Notes: generated by a model from the letters alone, not told the origin. Counted from the stretch's first letter, positions 51,576 to 60,226 are shown. The stretch is DNA of 64,000 nucleotides from JBFMFB01 sp040752115 (GCA_040752115.1 JBFMFB010000011.1:8539-72538), one strand, 5' to 3'. Made by a program: numbers and translations.

Positions 51576-52718
51576 ATGAAGCCGTCCTTGTTTTTCCTTT
51601 TCCTCGCCCTGTTCAGCTCCGTCGCCGTGGCCGCCGAGCCGCAGCCCCTTCCGGTTCCGCCGCCGCCAGCCGTGGCAGCGAAAGCCTATCTGCTCACCGA
51701 TTTCCACAGCGGGCGGCTGCTGGTGCAGCAGAACGCCAACGAACGAATCGAGCCTGCGTCCCTGACCAAGCTGATGACCGCTTACCTGACCTTCTCCGCG
51801 CTGAAGCAGGGACGGCTGCAGATGAACCAGTCCCTGCCCGTGTCCGAGCGCGCCTGGCGTGCGGAGGGCTCGCGCATGTTCATCCAGCCGGGCAAGCCGG
51901 TCACGGTCAACGAGCTGATCCATGGCATGATCGTGCAATCCGGCAACGATGCCTGCATCGCGCTGGCGGAAGGGGTGGCCGGCAGCGAAGAGGTGTTCGC
52001 CCAGATGATGAATCAGCAGGCGGCGCGGCTGGGGATGAAGAACACCCGGTTCGTCAACTCCACCGGCCTGCCGCACCCGCAGCACTACACCACGGCCTAC
52101 GACCTGTCGCTGCTGGCGGCGGCAATCATTCGCGACTTCCCCGAATACTATCCGTTCTACTCGATCAAGGAATACCGCTACAACAACATCACCCAGCCCA
52201 ACCGCAACCGCCTGCTGTGGCTGGATCCGTATGTCGACGGCATGAAGACCGGCCATACCGAATCCGCCGGCTTCTGCCTGATTTCCTCGGCGAAACGGGG
52301 GCCGATGCGGCTGATCTCGGTGGTGCTGGGCACGGCTTCCGACAACACCCGCGCGACCGAAAGCCAGAAGCTGCTGAATTACGGCTTCCAGTTCTTCGAA
52401 ACCAACCGCATCTACACCCGCGGCCAGACGGTGGCCACACTGCCGGTGTGGAAGGGCAAGCAGAACACCCTCAAAGCGGGCGTCGCCGGCGATCTGCACA
52501 TCACCCTGCCCAAGGGCCAGTATCCGCGCATCAAGGCCAGCCTCATCACCAAGCAGCCGCTGCTGGCGCCGATCAGCGCCGGGCAGACGGTGGGGACGCT
52601 GCGCATCATGCTGGACGAAAAGCCGCTGGCGGATTATCCGCTGGTCGCGCTGGAAAACGCGCCGGTGGCCAGCATCTTCGGCCGCGCCTGGGATACCGTG
52701 AAACTGTGGTTTAAGTGA
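51576..52718 (+). CDS. dacA: D-alanyl-D-alanine carboxypeptidase (PBP5/6 type)
   Basis: 380 aa. Signal peptide (FFLFLALFSSVAVAA). The penicillin-binding motifs are SLTK (ASLTKLMTAYL, nucleophile Ser), SGN (VQSGNDACIAL) and KTG (GMKTGHTESAG). A C-terminal PBP5 beta domain is followed by an amphipathic anchoring helix (VASIFGRAWDTVKLWFK). Trims the terminal D-Ala from peptidoglycan stem peptides in the periplasm. Overlaps the aminotransferase gene by 4 bp (GTGA). Confidence 0.95.
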   Translation: MKPSLFFLFLALFSSVAVAAEPQPLPVPPPPAVAAKAYLLTDFHSGRLLVQQNANERIEPASLTKLMTAYLTFSALKQGRLQMNQSLPVSERAWRAEGSRMFIQPGKPVTVNELIHGMIVQSGNDACIALAEGVAGSEEVFAQMMNQQAARLGMKNTRFVNSTGLPHPQHYTTAYDLSLLAAAIIRDFPEYYPFYSIKEYRYNNITQPNRNRLLWLDPYVDGMKTGHTESAGFCLISSAKRGPMRLISVVLGTASDNTRATESQKLLNYGFQFFETNRIYTRGQTVATLPVWKGKQNTLKAGVAGDLHITLPKGQYPRIKASLITKQPLLAPISAGQTVGTLRIMLDEKPLADYPLVALENAPVASIFGRAWDTVKLWFK

Positions 52719-53584
52719 GCACCGTTTACCTCAACGGCCGCTTCCTGCCGCTGGAAGAAGCCTGCGTGCCGGTGCTGGACCGGGGCTTCATCTTCGGCGA
52801 CGGGGTGTATGAATTCATTCCGGCATATTCGCGCCGCCCCTTCCGCCTGGACGACCACCTGCGCCGGCTGCAGCACAGCCTGGACGGCATCCGCCTGCCC
52901 AACCCGCATACCGAAGCCGAATGGCGGCAGCTGCTCGGCGAGCTGATGGCGCGCAACGAAGGGGAAGATCAATCCCTGTATCTGCACATCACGCGCGGCG
53001 CGGCCCGGCGCGATCACCCTTTCCCCGGCGGAGTCCGGCCGACCGTCTTCATGATGAGCACGCCGCTCGCGTCGCCGCCCCCGGAGCTGTGCGAAACCGG
53101 CGTGACCGCAATCACCGCGGCGGACAACCGCTGGCTGCGCTGCGACATCAAGGCCATTTCGCTCCTGCCCAACGTGCTGCTGCGCCAGCTGGCAGTGGAT
53201 GCCGGCGCCTCGGAAACCGTCCTGCTGCGCGACGGCTTCCTCACCGAAGGCACGGCCAGCAACATTTTCGTGGTGAAGGACGGCACCCTCTGCGCTCCGC
53301 CGAAGAACAACCTGATGCTGCCCGGCATCACCTACGACGTGGTGCTGGAGCTCGCCGCCGCCGACACCATCCCCTGCCGGGTCGGGCCGGTCGCGGAGCG
53401 CGAGGTGCGCGCAGCGGACGAGCTGTGGCTCACCTCCTCCCCCCGGGAGATCCAGCCGATCACCGCCCTGGACGGCAAGCCGGTCGGAGACGGGCGGCCG
53501 GGGCCGCTGTTCCGGCGGATGCACGCGCTGTACCAGCATTACAAGGCCACGGTAATGCGCGGTCCGCAAGGAGAAGTGCGATGA
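52715..53584 (+). CDS. dat: D-amino acid aminotransferase (class IV)
   Basis: 289 aa from a GTG at 52715 overlapping the dacA stop. Class IV PLP aminotransferase: VLDRGFIFGDGVYEFIPAY at the N-terminus, the PLP lysine in RCDIKAISLLPNV, and GFLTEGTASNIFVVKDGTL. Makes D-glutamate or D-alanine from oxo acids, a fitting neighbour for a D-Ala carboxypeptidase. An alternative assignment is 4-amino-4-deoxychorismate lyase or a branched-chain enzyme of the same class; the RxH/IKAIS pattern and the neighbours favour D-amino acid specificity. Overlaps ybeD by 4 bp. Confidence 0.88.
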   Translation: MSTVYLNGRFLPLEEACVPVLDRGFIFGDGVYEFIPAYSRRPFRLDDHLRRLQHSLDGIRLPNPHTEAEWRQLLGELMARNEGEDQSLYLHITRGAARRDHPFPGGVRPTVFMMSTPLASPPPELCETGVTAITAADNRWLRCDIKAISLLPNVLLRQLAVDAGASETVLLRDGFLTEGTASNIFVVKDGTLCAPPKNNLMLPGITYDVVLELAAADTIPCRVGPVAEREVRAADELWLTSSPREIQPITALDGKPVGDGRPGPLFRRMHALYQHYKATVMRGPQGEVR

Positions 53585-53853
53585 GCGACGAAAGAGATGT
53601 TTCGCCGCTGCAATTTCCCTGCGCCTTCCCGATCAAGATCATGGGCAAGACCCAGGAAGGTTTCGCCGACGCCATGCTGGAAATCGTGCTGCGCCACGCG
53701 CCGGATTTCGACGCCGCCAGCATGACCATGAAAGCCAGCAGCGGCGCCAAGTACCTGTCGCTGACCTGCACCGTCAACGCCACTTCGCGGCAGCAACTGG
53801 ACGATCTGTACCGGGAGTTGAGCGGCCATCCGCTGGTGGTGATGGTGCTCTGA
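53581..53853 (+). CDS. ybeD: DUF493 family protein YbeD
   Basis: 90 aa; ATG at 53581 overlaps the preceding stop (ATGA). DUF493/UPF0250: FPCAFPIKIMGKTQEGFADAMLEIV at the N-terminus and YLSLTCTVNATSRQQLDDLYRELSGHPLVVMVL at the C-terminus are diagnostic. ACT-like fold; linked with lipB in most proteobacteria, function unclear. The gap to lipB is filled by a repeat. Confidence 0.93.
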   Translation: MSDERDVSPLQFPCAFPIKIMGKTQEGFADAMLEIVLRHAPDFDAASMTMKASSGAKYLSLTCTVNATSRQQLDDLYRELSGHPLVVMVL

Positions 53854-53854
53854 T

Positions 53855-53937
53855 TTGGTGAGGAGTGAGGAGTGAGGAGTGAGGGGGAAAAAAATGTAGG
53901 GGCGACTTCAGTCGCCTCACGCCTCACCCCTCACGCC
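53855..53937. repeat. GTGAGGA/CCTCACG hairpin repeat with embedded GGGGCGACTTCAGTCGCC unit
   Basis: Left arm: GAGGAGTG tandem units (53860-53885); right arm: CCTCACGCCTCACCCCTCAC (53915-53935). Between them lies TGTAGGGGCGACTTCAGTCGCC (53895-53916), also found at 55830-55850. The GTG start and Shine-Dalgarno-like AGGAG of lipB come from this repeat. Related sequence at 61309-61395. Confidence 0.8.
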
Positions 53938-54558
53938 TCTCTTACCATCCGGCGTCTCGGCCTGGCCGAATATCAGCCGACGTTCGAGGCCATGCGATCG
54001 TTCACCCTTGCGCGGACGCCCGAAACGCCGGACGAGCTGTGGCTGCTGCAGCACCCACCGGTGTACACCCTGGGGCTGGCAGGCAAGCCGGAACACCTGC
54101 TGCGGGCGACCGAAATCCCGGTCGTCAGCATCGACCGCGGCGGCCAGATCACCTACCACGGCCCCGGCCAGATCGTCGCCTATCTGCTGCTGGACCTGAA
54201 GCGGCGCGGCATCGGCGTCAAGGAACTGGTGCGCCGCATGGAGCAGGCGGTGATCGCGCTGCTGGCGGACTACGGCGTGGCGGCAGCGCGCAGACCCGGC
54301 GCACCCGGCGTCTACGTCGACGGCGCCAAGATCGCCGCATTGGGCTTGCGGATCAGGAACGGGTGCAGCTACCACGGCCTCGCCCTCAACGTGGACATGG
54401 ACCTGGCGCCGTTTGCGAACATCAACCCGTGCGGCTACGCCGGCCTGAAAGTGACGCAGACCCGCGATCTCGGCATCGCCGACGGCCTGGAGGCGCTGGG
54501 CGAAAAGCTGGCGCAAAAGCTGCTGCGCGAGTTGGGGTATACTGAACGGCTACGTTAG
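53872..54558 (+). CDS. lipB: Octanoyltransferase LipB with repeat-derived N-terminus
   Basis: 228 aa from a GTG at 53872. The conserved LipB region begins about residue 25 (LTIRRLGLAEYQPTFEAM); the 24 residues before it are translated from the intergenic repeat. No ATG, GTG or TTG lies in frame nearer to the conserved start, so either the repeat supplies the start or a rare codon is used. Catalytic motifs are intact: DRGGQITYHGPGQIVAYLLLDLK, KIAALGLRIRNGCSYHGLALNV and NPCGYAGLKVTQ with its catalytic Cys. Transfers octanoate to lipoyl domains. Followed by lipA after 8 bp. Confidence 0.93.
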   Translation: MRSEGEKNVGATSVASRLTPHASLTIRRLGLAEYQPTFEAMRSFTLARTPETPDELWLLQHPPVYTLGLAGKPEHLLRATEIPVVSIDRGGQITYHGPGQIVAYLLLDLKRRGIGVKELVRRMEQAVIALLADYGVAAARRPGAPGVYVDGAKIAALGLRIRNGCSYHGLALNVDMDLAPFANINPCGYAGLKVTQTRDLGIADGLEALGEKLAQKLLRELGYTERLR

Positions 54559-54566
54559 GTTATCCA

Positions 54567-55505
54567 ATGTCCGACGCGAAACTCCATAAGGGCGAAGCCA
54601 AGACCGCGCGCATCCCAATCAAGATCGTGCCTCAGCCCGCACTCAAAAAGCCCGGCTGGATCCGCGCCAAGGCGCCGAACAGCCCGGAAGCGGTCGCACT
54701 GCGGCAAATCCTGCGCGACCACAAGCTGCACACCGTCTGCGAGGAAGCCTCCTGCCCCAACCTGGGCGAATGCTTCGGCCACGGCACCGCCACCTTCATG
54801 ATCCTGGGAGACCTGTGCACGCGGCGCTGCCCGTTCTGCGACGTCGGCCACGGCAAACCGCTGCCGCCGGACGAGAAGGAACCCGACAACCTCGCCGAAA
54901 CCATCGCAGCGATGAAGCTGAAATACGTGGTGATCACCAGCGTGGACCGCGACGACCTGCGCGACGGCGGCGCCGGGCATTTCTCCGCCTGCGTCCGCGC
55001 CGTGCGGGCGCGCTCGCCGCACACCCGCATCGAAATCCTCACCCCGGACTTCCGCGGCCGCCTGGAAGCTGCGCTGGAAGCGCTCGCCGCCTGCCCGCCC
55101 GACGTCATGAACCACAACCTCGAAACCGTACCGCGCCTCTACAAACAGGCCCGCCCCGGCGCCGACTACCGGCACTCGCTGCAACTGCTCAAGGCGTTCA
55201 AGGCGCGCCATCCCGACATCCCCACCAAGTCCGGCCTGATGGTGGGGCTGGGCGAAACCGACGAGGAAATCCTGGAAGTGATGCGCGACCTGCGCGCCCA
55301 CGACGTGGACATGCTAACCATCGGCCAGTACCTGCAGCCGAGCCGGCATCATCTGGCGGTCACGCGCTACGTGATGCCGGAGCAGTTCGCGGCATTCGAG
55401 CGCGCCGCCAGGGAAATGGGCTTTCGCAACGCCGCCTGCGGGCCGATGGTCAGATCGAGCTACCATGCCGATCTCCAGGCGGCGGGAGTGGGCACGGAAA
55501 GATGA
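54567..55505 (+). CDS. lipA: Lipoyl synthase
   Basis: 312 aa. Radical-SAM enzyme inserting two sulfurs into protein-bound octanoate. Both Fe-S motifs are complete: auxiliary cluster C-x4-C-x5-C in VCEEASCPNLGEC, and the radical-SAM C-x3-C-x2-C in CTRRCPFC. The C-terminal serine of RSSYHAD, a ligand of the auxiliary cluster, is also present. It follows lipB in the usual operon order and overlaps the next small gene by 4 bp (ATGA). Confidence 0.97.
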   Translation: MSDAKLHKGEAKTARIPIKIVPQPALKKPGWIRAKAPNSPEAVALRQILRDHKLHTVCEEASCPNLGECFGHGTATFMILGDLCTRRCPFCDVGHGKPLPPDEKEPDNLAETIAAMKLKYVVITSVDRDDLRDGGAGHFSACVRAVRARSPHTRIEILTPDFRGRLEAALEALAACPPDVMNHNLETVPRLYKQARPGADYRHSLQLLKAFKARHPDIPTKSGLMVGLGETDEEILEVMRDLRAHDVDMLTIGQYLQPSRHHLAVTRYVMPEQFAAFERAAREMGFRNAACGPMVRSSYHADLQAAGVGTER

Positions 55506-55810
55506 AAACGCTGCTGCACTTCTGGCTCGCTTTTCTGCTGCTGTTCGCCCAGGGCGGCGCGCTCGTGCACGGCGTATCCCACCTCGCAAAACCTGCCCCC
55601 TACCGTTCGCTGCAAGACCAGCAGCCGGCCGACACGTTCGCCTGCGAAGCCTGCCTGGCCTACGCCGGGACGGCGACTGCCGTGCCGCCGGCGCCGGTAC
55701 GATTCCATGCGACCGGACCGGCGGCCAGCCGTGCGGTTGCGCCCGCTGCCGCAATCTACCGCGTCTCTTTCCGCCCCTACCTTTCCCGCGCACCGCCCGC
55801 CCTCGTCTAA
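55502..55810 (+). CDS. Small secreted hypothetical protein (DUF2946-like)
   Basis: 102 aa; the ATG at 55502 overlaps the lipA TGA. N-terminal signal (LLHFWLAFLLLFAQGGALVHGVSHL), then CEACLAYAG, the short Cys-x2-Cys segment typical of the DUF2946-like proteins that precede metal-transport or TonB-receptor genes. Histidines (HGVSH, FHATG) could bind metal. Because the next genes are a porin and a ZnuA/ZnuB-like pair, a role in metal homeostasis is a reasonable guess, not shown. Confidence 0.72.
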   Translation: MKTLLHFWLAFLLLFAQGGALVHGVSHLAKPAPYRSLQDQQPADTFACEACLAYAGTATAVPPAPVRFHATGPAASRAVAPAAAIYRVSFRPYLSRAPPALV

Positions 55811-55829
55811 TCCCGAGTCACACTCCCTT

Positions 55830-55876
55830 GTAGGGGCGACTTCAGTCGCCCAGGCCGAATGAATTCGGCCTCTACA
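55830..55876. repeat. Double-hairpin repeat GGGGCGACTTCAGTCGCC / GGCCGAATGAATTCGGCC
   Basis: Two palindromes lie side by side (55832-55850 and 55853-55870), bounded by TGTAG and CTACA, so the whole unit is itself an inverted structure. The first half is identical to the unit at 53895-53916. Located between the small secreted protein and the porin gene. Confidence 0.8.
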
Positions 55877-55938
55877 CATAAATTCCAGGCTGCAGGGTGC
55901 GCATCGCGCCCCTCCCCCTGTTTTTTGACGAGGACCAC

Positions 55939-57273
55939 ATGCATACACGCAAGCTTCTTGCGGCCGCCGTCACACTCGCGCTCGGCGCGCCCGCCACAGC
56001 CGCCGCCGGCGACGGCGCCGAGCTGGAGCAAATCCGCGCCGAAATCCGGCAACTCAAGGAAACCTACGAGGCCCGCATCCGGGCGCTGGAAGCGCGCCTG
56101 CAACAGGCCGAAGCCGCGACTCCGCTTGAGCCGGCGGCACCCCCACCCGCCGCGGCCTCCTCGGCCAATGCCTTCAACCCGGCGGTATCGCTGATCCTGT
56201 CCGGCACCTACGCCAACCTGTCGCAGGATCCGGCAAACTACCGTATTACCGGCTTCATCCCCGGCGGCGAAATCGGGCCAGGCAAGCGGGGTTTCAGTCT
56301 GGCCGAGTCCGAGCTGGCGGTGAGCGCTAACATTGATCCCTATTTTTACGGCTACCTGACCCTTGCCCTGTCGCCGGAAAACACGGTGGGAGTGGAAGAG
56401 GCGGCGATCCAGACCACCGCCCTCGGCCGCGGCCTGACCGCCAAGGCCGGCCGCTTCTACTCCGGCATCGGCTATCTCAACGAACAGCACCCCCATTCCT
56501 GGGATTTCGTCGATGCGCCCCTGGCATACAAGGCGTTCCTCGTCCGACAATACGGCAACGATGGCGCACAGGTGAAATGGCTCGCGCCCACCGACACCTT
56601 CCTCGAACTGGGCGCCGAAGCCGGGCAAGGCGGCAATTTCCCCGGCTCGGAACGCAACAAGAACGGCGTCGGCTCCTACGCGCTGTTCGGCCATCTGGGC
56701 GGAGACGTTGGCGCCAGCCACAGCTGGCGGGCAGGATTGTCCTACCTCGACGCCTCGCCGCGGACGCGGGCCCACGATGACCTGAACATCGCAGGCGCAC
56801 CGGTTCGCAACACGTTTACCGGCACCAGCAAACTGTGGATCGCCGATTTCGTCTGGAAATGGGCGCCCGAGGGCAATCCGGCCCGCACGCATTTCAAGCT
56901 GCAGGGGGAGTATTTCCGCCGCACCGAAAACGGCGACTTCACTTACAGCGCCGCCACCACCGGCCACTACGTCTCCACGCAATCCGGCTGGTATGCGCAG
57001 GGCGCTTACCAGTTCATGCCACGCTGGCGAGCGGGCGCCCGCCTAGACCGGCTCGACAGCGGCTCGGTGGATTACGGCATCAACAGCGCGAACCTGCCCG
57101 CACGCAGCTACCGTCCCTCGCGCTACAGTCTGATGTTCGACTACGCGCCGAGCGAATACAGCCGTCTTCGCCTGCAGCTGGCGCGCGACCGTTCGCACGA
57201 GGGGGTCGCCGACAACCAGATGTTCCTGCAATACATCATGAGCCTGGGCGCCCATGGCGCCCACAAATTTTGA
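55939..57273 (+). CDS. Outer-membrane beta-barrel protein (porin-like) of metal-uptake locus
   Basis: 444 aa from the ATG at 55939 (GACGAGGA upstream). Signal peptide, cleaved after ATAAA; a short coiled coil (about residues 28-58: LEQIRAEIRQLKETYEARIRALE), a Pro/Ala-rich linker, then a beta-barrel of alternating strands from about 75 to a C-terminal Phe (HGAHKF), the usual OmpA/porin end signal. Resembles zinc-regulated or OprP/OprB-like outer-membrane channels. The neighbours (small Cys/His protein, ZnuA- and ZnuB-like) suggest it passes metal ions or chelates. Confidence 0.8.
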   Translation: MHTRKLLAAAVTLALGAPATAAAGDGAELEQIRAEIRQLKETYEARIRALEARLQQAEAATPLEPAAPPPAAASSANAFNPAVSLILSGTYANLSQDPANYRITGFIPGGEIGPGKRGFSLAESELAVSANIDPYFYGYLTLALSPENTVGVEEAAIQTTALGRGLTAKAGRFYSGIGYLNEQHPHSWDFVDAPLAYKAFLVRQYGNDGAQVKWLAPTDTFLELGAEAGQGGNFPGSERNKNGVGSYALFGHLGGDVGASHSWRAGLSYLDASPRTRAHDDLNIAGAPVRNTFTGTSKLWIADFVWKWAPEGNPARTHFKLQGEYFRRTENGDFTYSAATTGHYVSTQSGWYAQGAYQFMPRWRAGARLDRLDSGSVDYGINSANLPARSYRPSRYSLMFDYAPSEYSRLRLQLARDRSHEGVADNQMFLQYIMSLGAHGAHKF

Positions 57274-57298
57274 ATGGGATTGACGGCAAAAACTGATC

Positions 57299-57410
57299 GG
57301 CCACGGATGAACACGGATAAGACACGGATTTCTTCGCGATTCTGGTAGGCCCGCAGCCTATCGGGTTGGCGGGGTTCATCCGTGAACATCCGTGTTCATC
57401 CGTGGCTAAC
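57299..57410. repeat. CACGGAT-type palindromic repeat, copy 3
   Basis: Inverted arms 57300-57330 (CCACGGATGAACACGGATAA...) and 57376-57410 enclose a 45-bp loop; CACGGAT recurs every 10-11 bp in each arm. Same architecture as the CACGAAT repeats around recQ with one base changed in the unit. It ends 14 bp before the ZnuA-like start; the Shine-Dalgarno AAAGGAG follows it directly. Confidence 0.85.
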
Positions 57411-57423
57411 AAAGGAGCGCTTA

Positions 57424-58326
57424 ATGAAACTGCTTAAATTTCTCGCCACCGCTGTGATGATCGTGCTGGCGACGCCCGCCTCCGCGGCCCTCGGCGTGTT
57501 CGCCTGCGAGCCTGAATGGGCGTCGCTCGTCCAGGAGCTCGGCGGCGACAAAGTGAACGTGTACTCAGCCACCACTGCCCAGCAGGACGCCCATCGCATC
57601 GAAGCGAGGCCGAGCCTGATTGCTCGTGCCCGCAGCGCAGAGCTGCTGGCCTGCACCGGCGCCGACCTGGAGGCCGGCTGGCTGCCCATCGTGCTGCGCC
57701 AGGCCGGCAACGGCAAAATCCAGCCGGGACAGGTCGGGCATTTCATGGCGGCCGACTATGTGCGCAAGCTGGAAATCCCGGGCCGGGTAGACCGCGCCGA
57801 GGGCGACATCCATGCGGCCGGCAACCCGCACATCCAGACCGATCCGCGCAACATCGCGCTGGTGGCGGAGGCGCTGGCCAAGCGGCTGGCCGAACTCGAT
57901 CCGACCAATGCCGCCCATTACCAGACGCGCCACCAGGCTTTCAGAGAGCGGTGGAGAACCGCCACGCAACGCTGGGAAAAGGAAGCCGCTCCGCTCCGGG
58001 GCGTGGCGGTGGTGGTTCAGCACAAGGGCTTCCCCTATCTGGAAAACTGGCTGGGCTTGCGCGAAGTGGCTGCGCTCGAACCCAAGCCGGGCATCGAGCC
58101 GGGCAGTGCCCACCTTGCCGAAATACTGGTGCAATTACAGCGGCAGCCGGCCAAAATGATCCTGCGCGCCGCCTACAGCGACGGTCGCGCTTCGGACTGG
58201 CTCGCCCAACGGGCCCGCCTCCCGGCCGTGGTGTTGCCTTTCACTGTGGGCGGCTCGGACAGGGCAAGGGACCTGTTCGGCCTATTCGACGACACGGTTT
58301 CGCGTCTGCTGGAGGCGCTGAAATGA
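57424..58326 (+). CDS. ZnuA-like metal ABC transporter substrate-binding protein
   Basis: 300 aa from the ATG at 57424 with a strong AAAGGAG. Signal peptide (LATAVMIVLATPASAA). Cluster A-I metal-binding fold: GVFACEPEWASLVQELGGDKV at the start, H57 in QQDAHRIEARPS as first ligand, GNPHIQTDPRN supplying the second His region, and a C-terminal DDTVSRLLEALK. No His-rich acidic loop, so it may carry Zn or Mn. Overlaps the permease by 4 bp (ATGA). Confidence 0.88.
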   Translation: MKLLKFLATAVMIVLATPASAALGVFACEPEWASLVQELGGDKVNVYSATTAQQDAHRIEARPSLIARARSAELLACTGADLEAGWLPIVLRQAGNGKIQPGQVGHFMAADYVRKLEIPGRVDRAEGDIHAAGNPHIQTDPRNIALVAEALAKRLAELDPTNAAHYQTRHQAFRERWRTATQRWEKEAAPLRGVAVVVQHKGFPYLENWLGLREVAALEPKPGIEPGSAHLAEILVQLQRQPAKMILRAAYSDGRASDWLAQRARLPAVVLPFTVGGSDRARDLFGLFDDTVSRLLEALK

Positions 58327-59108
58327 GCGGCGCGGCGCTCGATCTGAGCATTCTCGCCCCCGCCTTCATCGCCGGGATGCTGGTGCTGGCGACGCACGTG
58401 CCGCTGGGGATGCAGGTGCTGGCGCGCGGCATTGTGTTCATCGACCTCGCCATCGCCCAGATCGCCGGCCTCGGAGTGATCGCGGCGGATTCGATGGGCT
58501 GGGAACCGCAAGGACTGGCGGTACAGGCGGCGGCAGTCGGCGCCGCTCTGCTTGGCGGGCTGGTGCTCGCCCACACCGAAAAGCGCTGGCCGGAAACACA
58601 GGAAGCGCTGATCGGGGTAATGTTCGTGCTGGCCGCCAGCGGCGGAATCCTGTTTGTCGCCGGCAATCCCCACGGCGGCGAGCATCTGGTGGATCTGCTG
58701 GCGGGCCAGATCCTGTGGGTCGGCTACGCCCAGCTTCTGCCCGCCGCTGCGGCAACCGCCGCCATCGCCGCGCTGTGGTTCTTCCGTCGCGAAAAACCGG
58801 CCGGGTCGGGATTTTATGCGCTGTTCGCCGTCGCCGTAACCGTTTCGGTGCAACTGGTCGGCATCTATCTGGTGTTCGCCAGCCTCATCATTCCGGCGCT
58901 CGCCACCCGCCGCTGCCCGCCCCGGAACCGGATGGCGCGCGCCTTTCTGATCGGCACCGCCGGCTACGGAACCGGGCTGGCACTTTCCGCCTGGCTGGAT
59001 TTGCCCTCCGGCGCGGTAATCGTGTGGGTGATGGCACTGATCGGCGCAGTGGTGTATGGTTGGGGCAGTAGAAAATCCGGCGCAAGCCCGACAGCAGAGG
59101 CTCCCTGA
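58323..59108 (+). CDS. ZnuB-like metal ABC transporter permease
   Basis: 261 aa; ATG at 58323 overlaps the previous stop. ABC-3 family membrane protein with about eight hydrophobic helices; GIVFIDLAIAQIAGLGVIAA and LVFASLIIPALATRR are the diagnostic segments, the latter near the coupling region for the ATPase. No ZnuC ATPase is encoded next to it or elsewhere in the window, so an ATPase must be supplied from another locus, or the system is incomplete. Followed immediately by the STAS protein gene. Confidence 0.88.
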   Translation: MSGAALDLSILAPAFIAGMLVLATHVPLGMQVLARGIVFIDLAIAQIAGLGVIAADSMGWEPQGLAVQAAAVGAALLGGLVLAHTEKRWPETQEALIGVMFVLAASGGILFVAGNPHGGEHLVDLLAGQILWVGYAQLLPAAAATAAIAALWFFRREKPAGSGFYALFAVAVTVSVQLVGIYLVFASLIIPALATRRCPPRNRMARAFLIGTAGYGTGLALSAWLDLPSGAVIVWVMALIGAVVYGWGSRKSGASPTAEAP

Positions 59109-59109
59109 C

Positions 59110-60219
59110 ATGGTGTTTTCCCTTTTCCAGAAAAAACCGCCGCCCTCCGCGGACCGGTCGGAACAACCCGCCGCCCTCACCGAAATGCCGTTCAAGCCGA
59201 CGCTCCGGGCCTACGAGGTCAACGAGCTCGGCAGCGATGCCGGCTGCGGCGAAGCCTGCTCCGCCGCAGTGGAGGAAGCCGCCATCTACTTCGCCAATGA
59301 CCTGCCGGAAGAGGCCGTGGCTGCGCTTACCCTGCTTTTGCGAAACCACCCAGGCCAGAACGAGATCCAGCCTTGGCTGATGTTGTTCGATCTCTACCAG
59401 ATCCTCGGACGGAGAGAGCAGTTTGACGAACTGTCGCTGCAGTTCGCCGAAAAATTCGAGCGCTCCGCCCCGGCCTGGAACGGACCGCGGGAAAGCAACA
59501 GCGGCACGGCTGCGCCTACGGAAGACCACTCCATCGCCCTTGCCGGCGTGCTCGATGAAAATTGCGCGCCGCTGCTGCAGCGCCTTGCGCAAAGTGGCGG
59601 GCGCCTGGACCTGGGCGCGATCGAAAAGCTGGAAGCGGCAGGCAGCGAACTGCTTTACCGCATGTTGCAGGCAAGCCGGAAAGCCGGTGGCGGAATCCGC
59701 CTGGGCGGCGCAGAAAGGCTTGCCGCGCTGGCAAAAAGCGCATTGGACAAAGCCGGCCAAAGCCATTGGCTGCTGCTGCTCGAACTCTACCAGTGGCTGG
59801 GGAAAGAAACGGAATTCGAGGAAACGGCGATCGAATACGCCGTGGCTTTCGAGGTTTCGCCGCCGTCATGGGAAATGCCGGCATCAGCCGCAAGCCAGGC
59901 CGAGCGGGAAATCCCCGATCCGGCGGGGGAGCCCGAAGACGTTTTCCGGCTGCACGGCGTCATTTCCGAAGCCAGCCGGAATCAGCTCCGGGAACTGGCC
60001 GACTACGCCGCGGACAGGACGGAAGTGCGCCTCGACATGGCGGAGGTGACGCGGGTGGAATTCACCAGCGTCGGGATGTTCCTCGACGAACTCGCAAATC
60101 TCGACCGGGCGGGAAAAAAGGTGGTGATCAGCGGAGCCAACGAAATGGTGCTGGCGCTGCTGCGCACCATGGGCGCTGCACAGCTTGCGGTGGTAATACT
60201 GCAGAAAAGCAACCGCTGA
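59110..60219 (+). CDS. STAS-domain protein with repeated modules
   Basis: 369 aa from the ATG at 59110, 1 bp after the permease stop. The C-terminal STAS domain (about residues 275-369) has VRLDMAEVTRVEFTSVGMFLDELANL, including the usual position of the phosphorylatable Ser (TSVGM). A more degenerate STAS-like segment lies about 140-215, and each is preceded by a similar helical module (ALTLLLRNHPGQNEIQPWLMLFDLYQILGRREQFDEL; LLLLELYQWLGKETEFEETAIEYAVAFE). The protein is therefore two repeats of helical plus STAS. Betaproteobacterial hypothetical family; role unknown, possibly partner switching. Confidence 0.78.
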   Translation: MVFSLFQKKPPPSADRSEQPAALTEMPFKPTLRAYEVNELGSDAGCGEACSAAVEEAAIYFANDLPEEAVAALTLLLRNHPGQNEIQPWLMLFDLYQILGRREQFDELSLQFAEKFERSAPAWNGPRESNSGTAAPTEDHSIALAGVLDENCAPLLQRLAQSGGRLDLGAIEKLEAAGSELLYRMLQASRKAGGGIRLGGAERLAALAKSALDKAGQSHWLLLLELYQWLGKETEFEETAIEYAVAFEVSPPSWEMPASAASQAEREIPDPAGEPEDVFRLHGVISEASRNQLRELADYAADRTEVRLDMAEVTRVEFTSVGMFLDELANLDRAGKKVVISGANEMVLALLRTMGAAQLAVVILQKSNR

Positions 60220-60226
60220 GAAGCGG

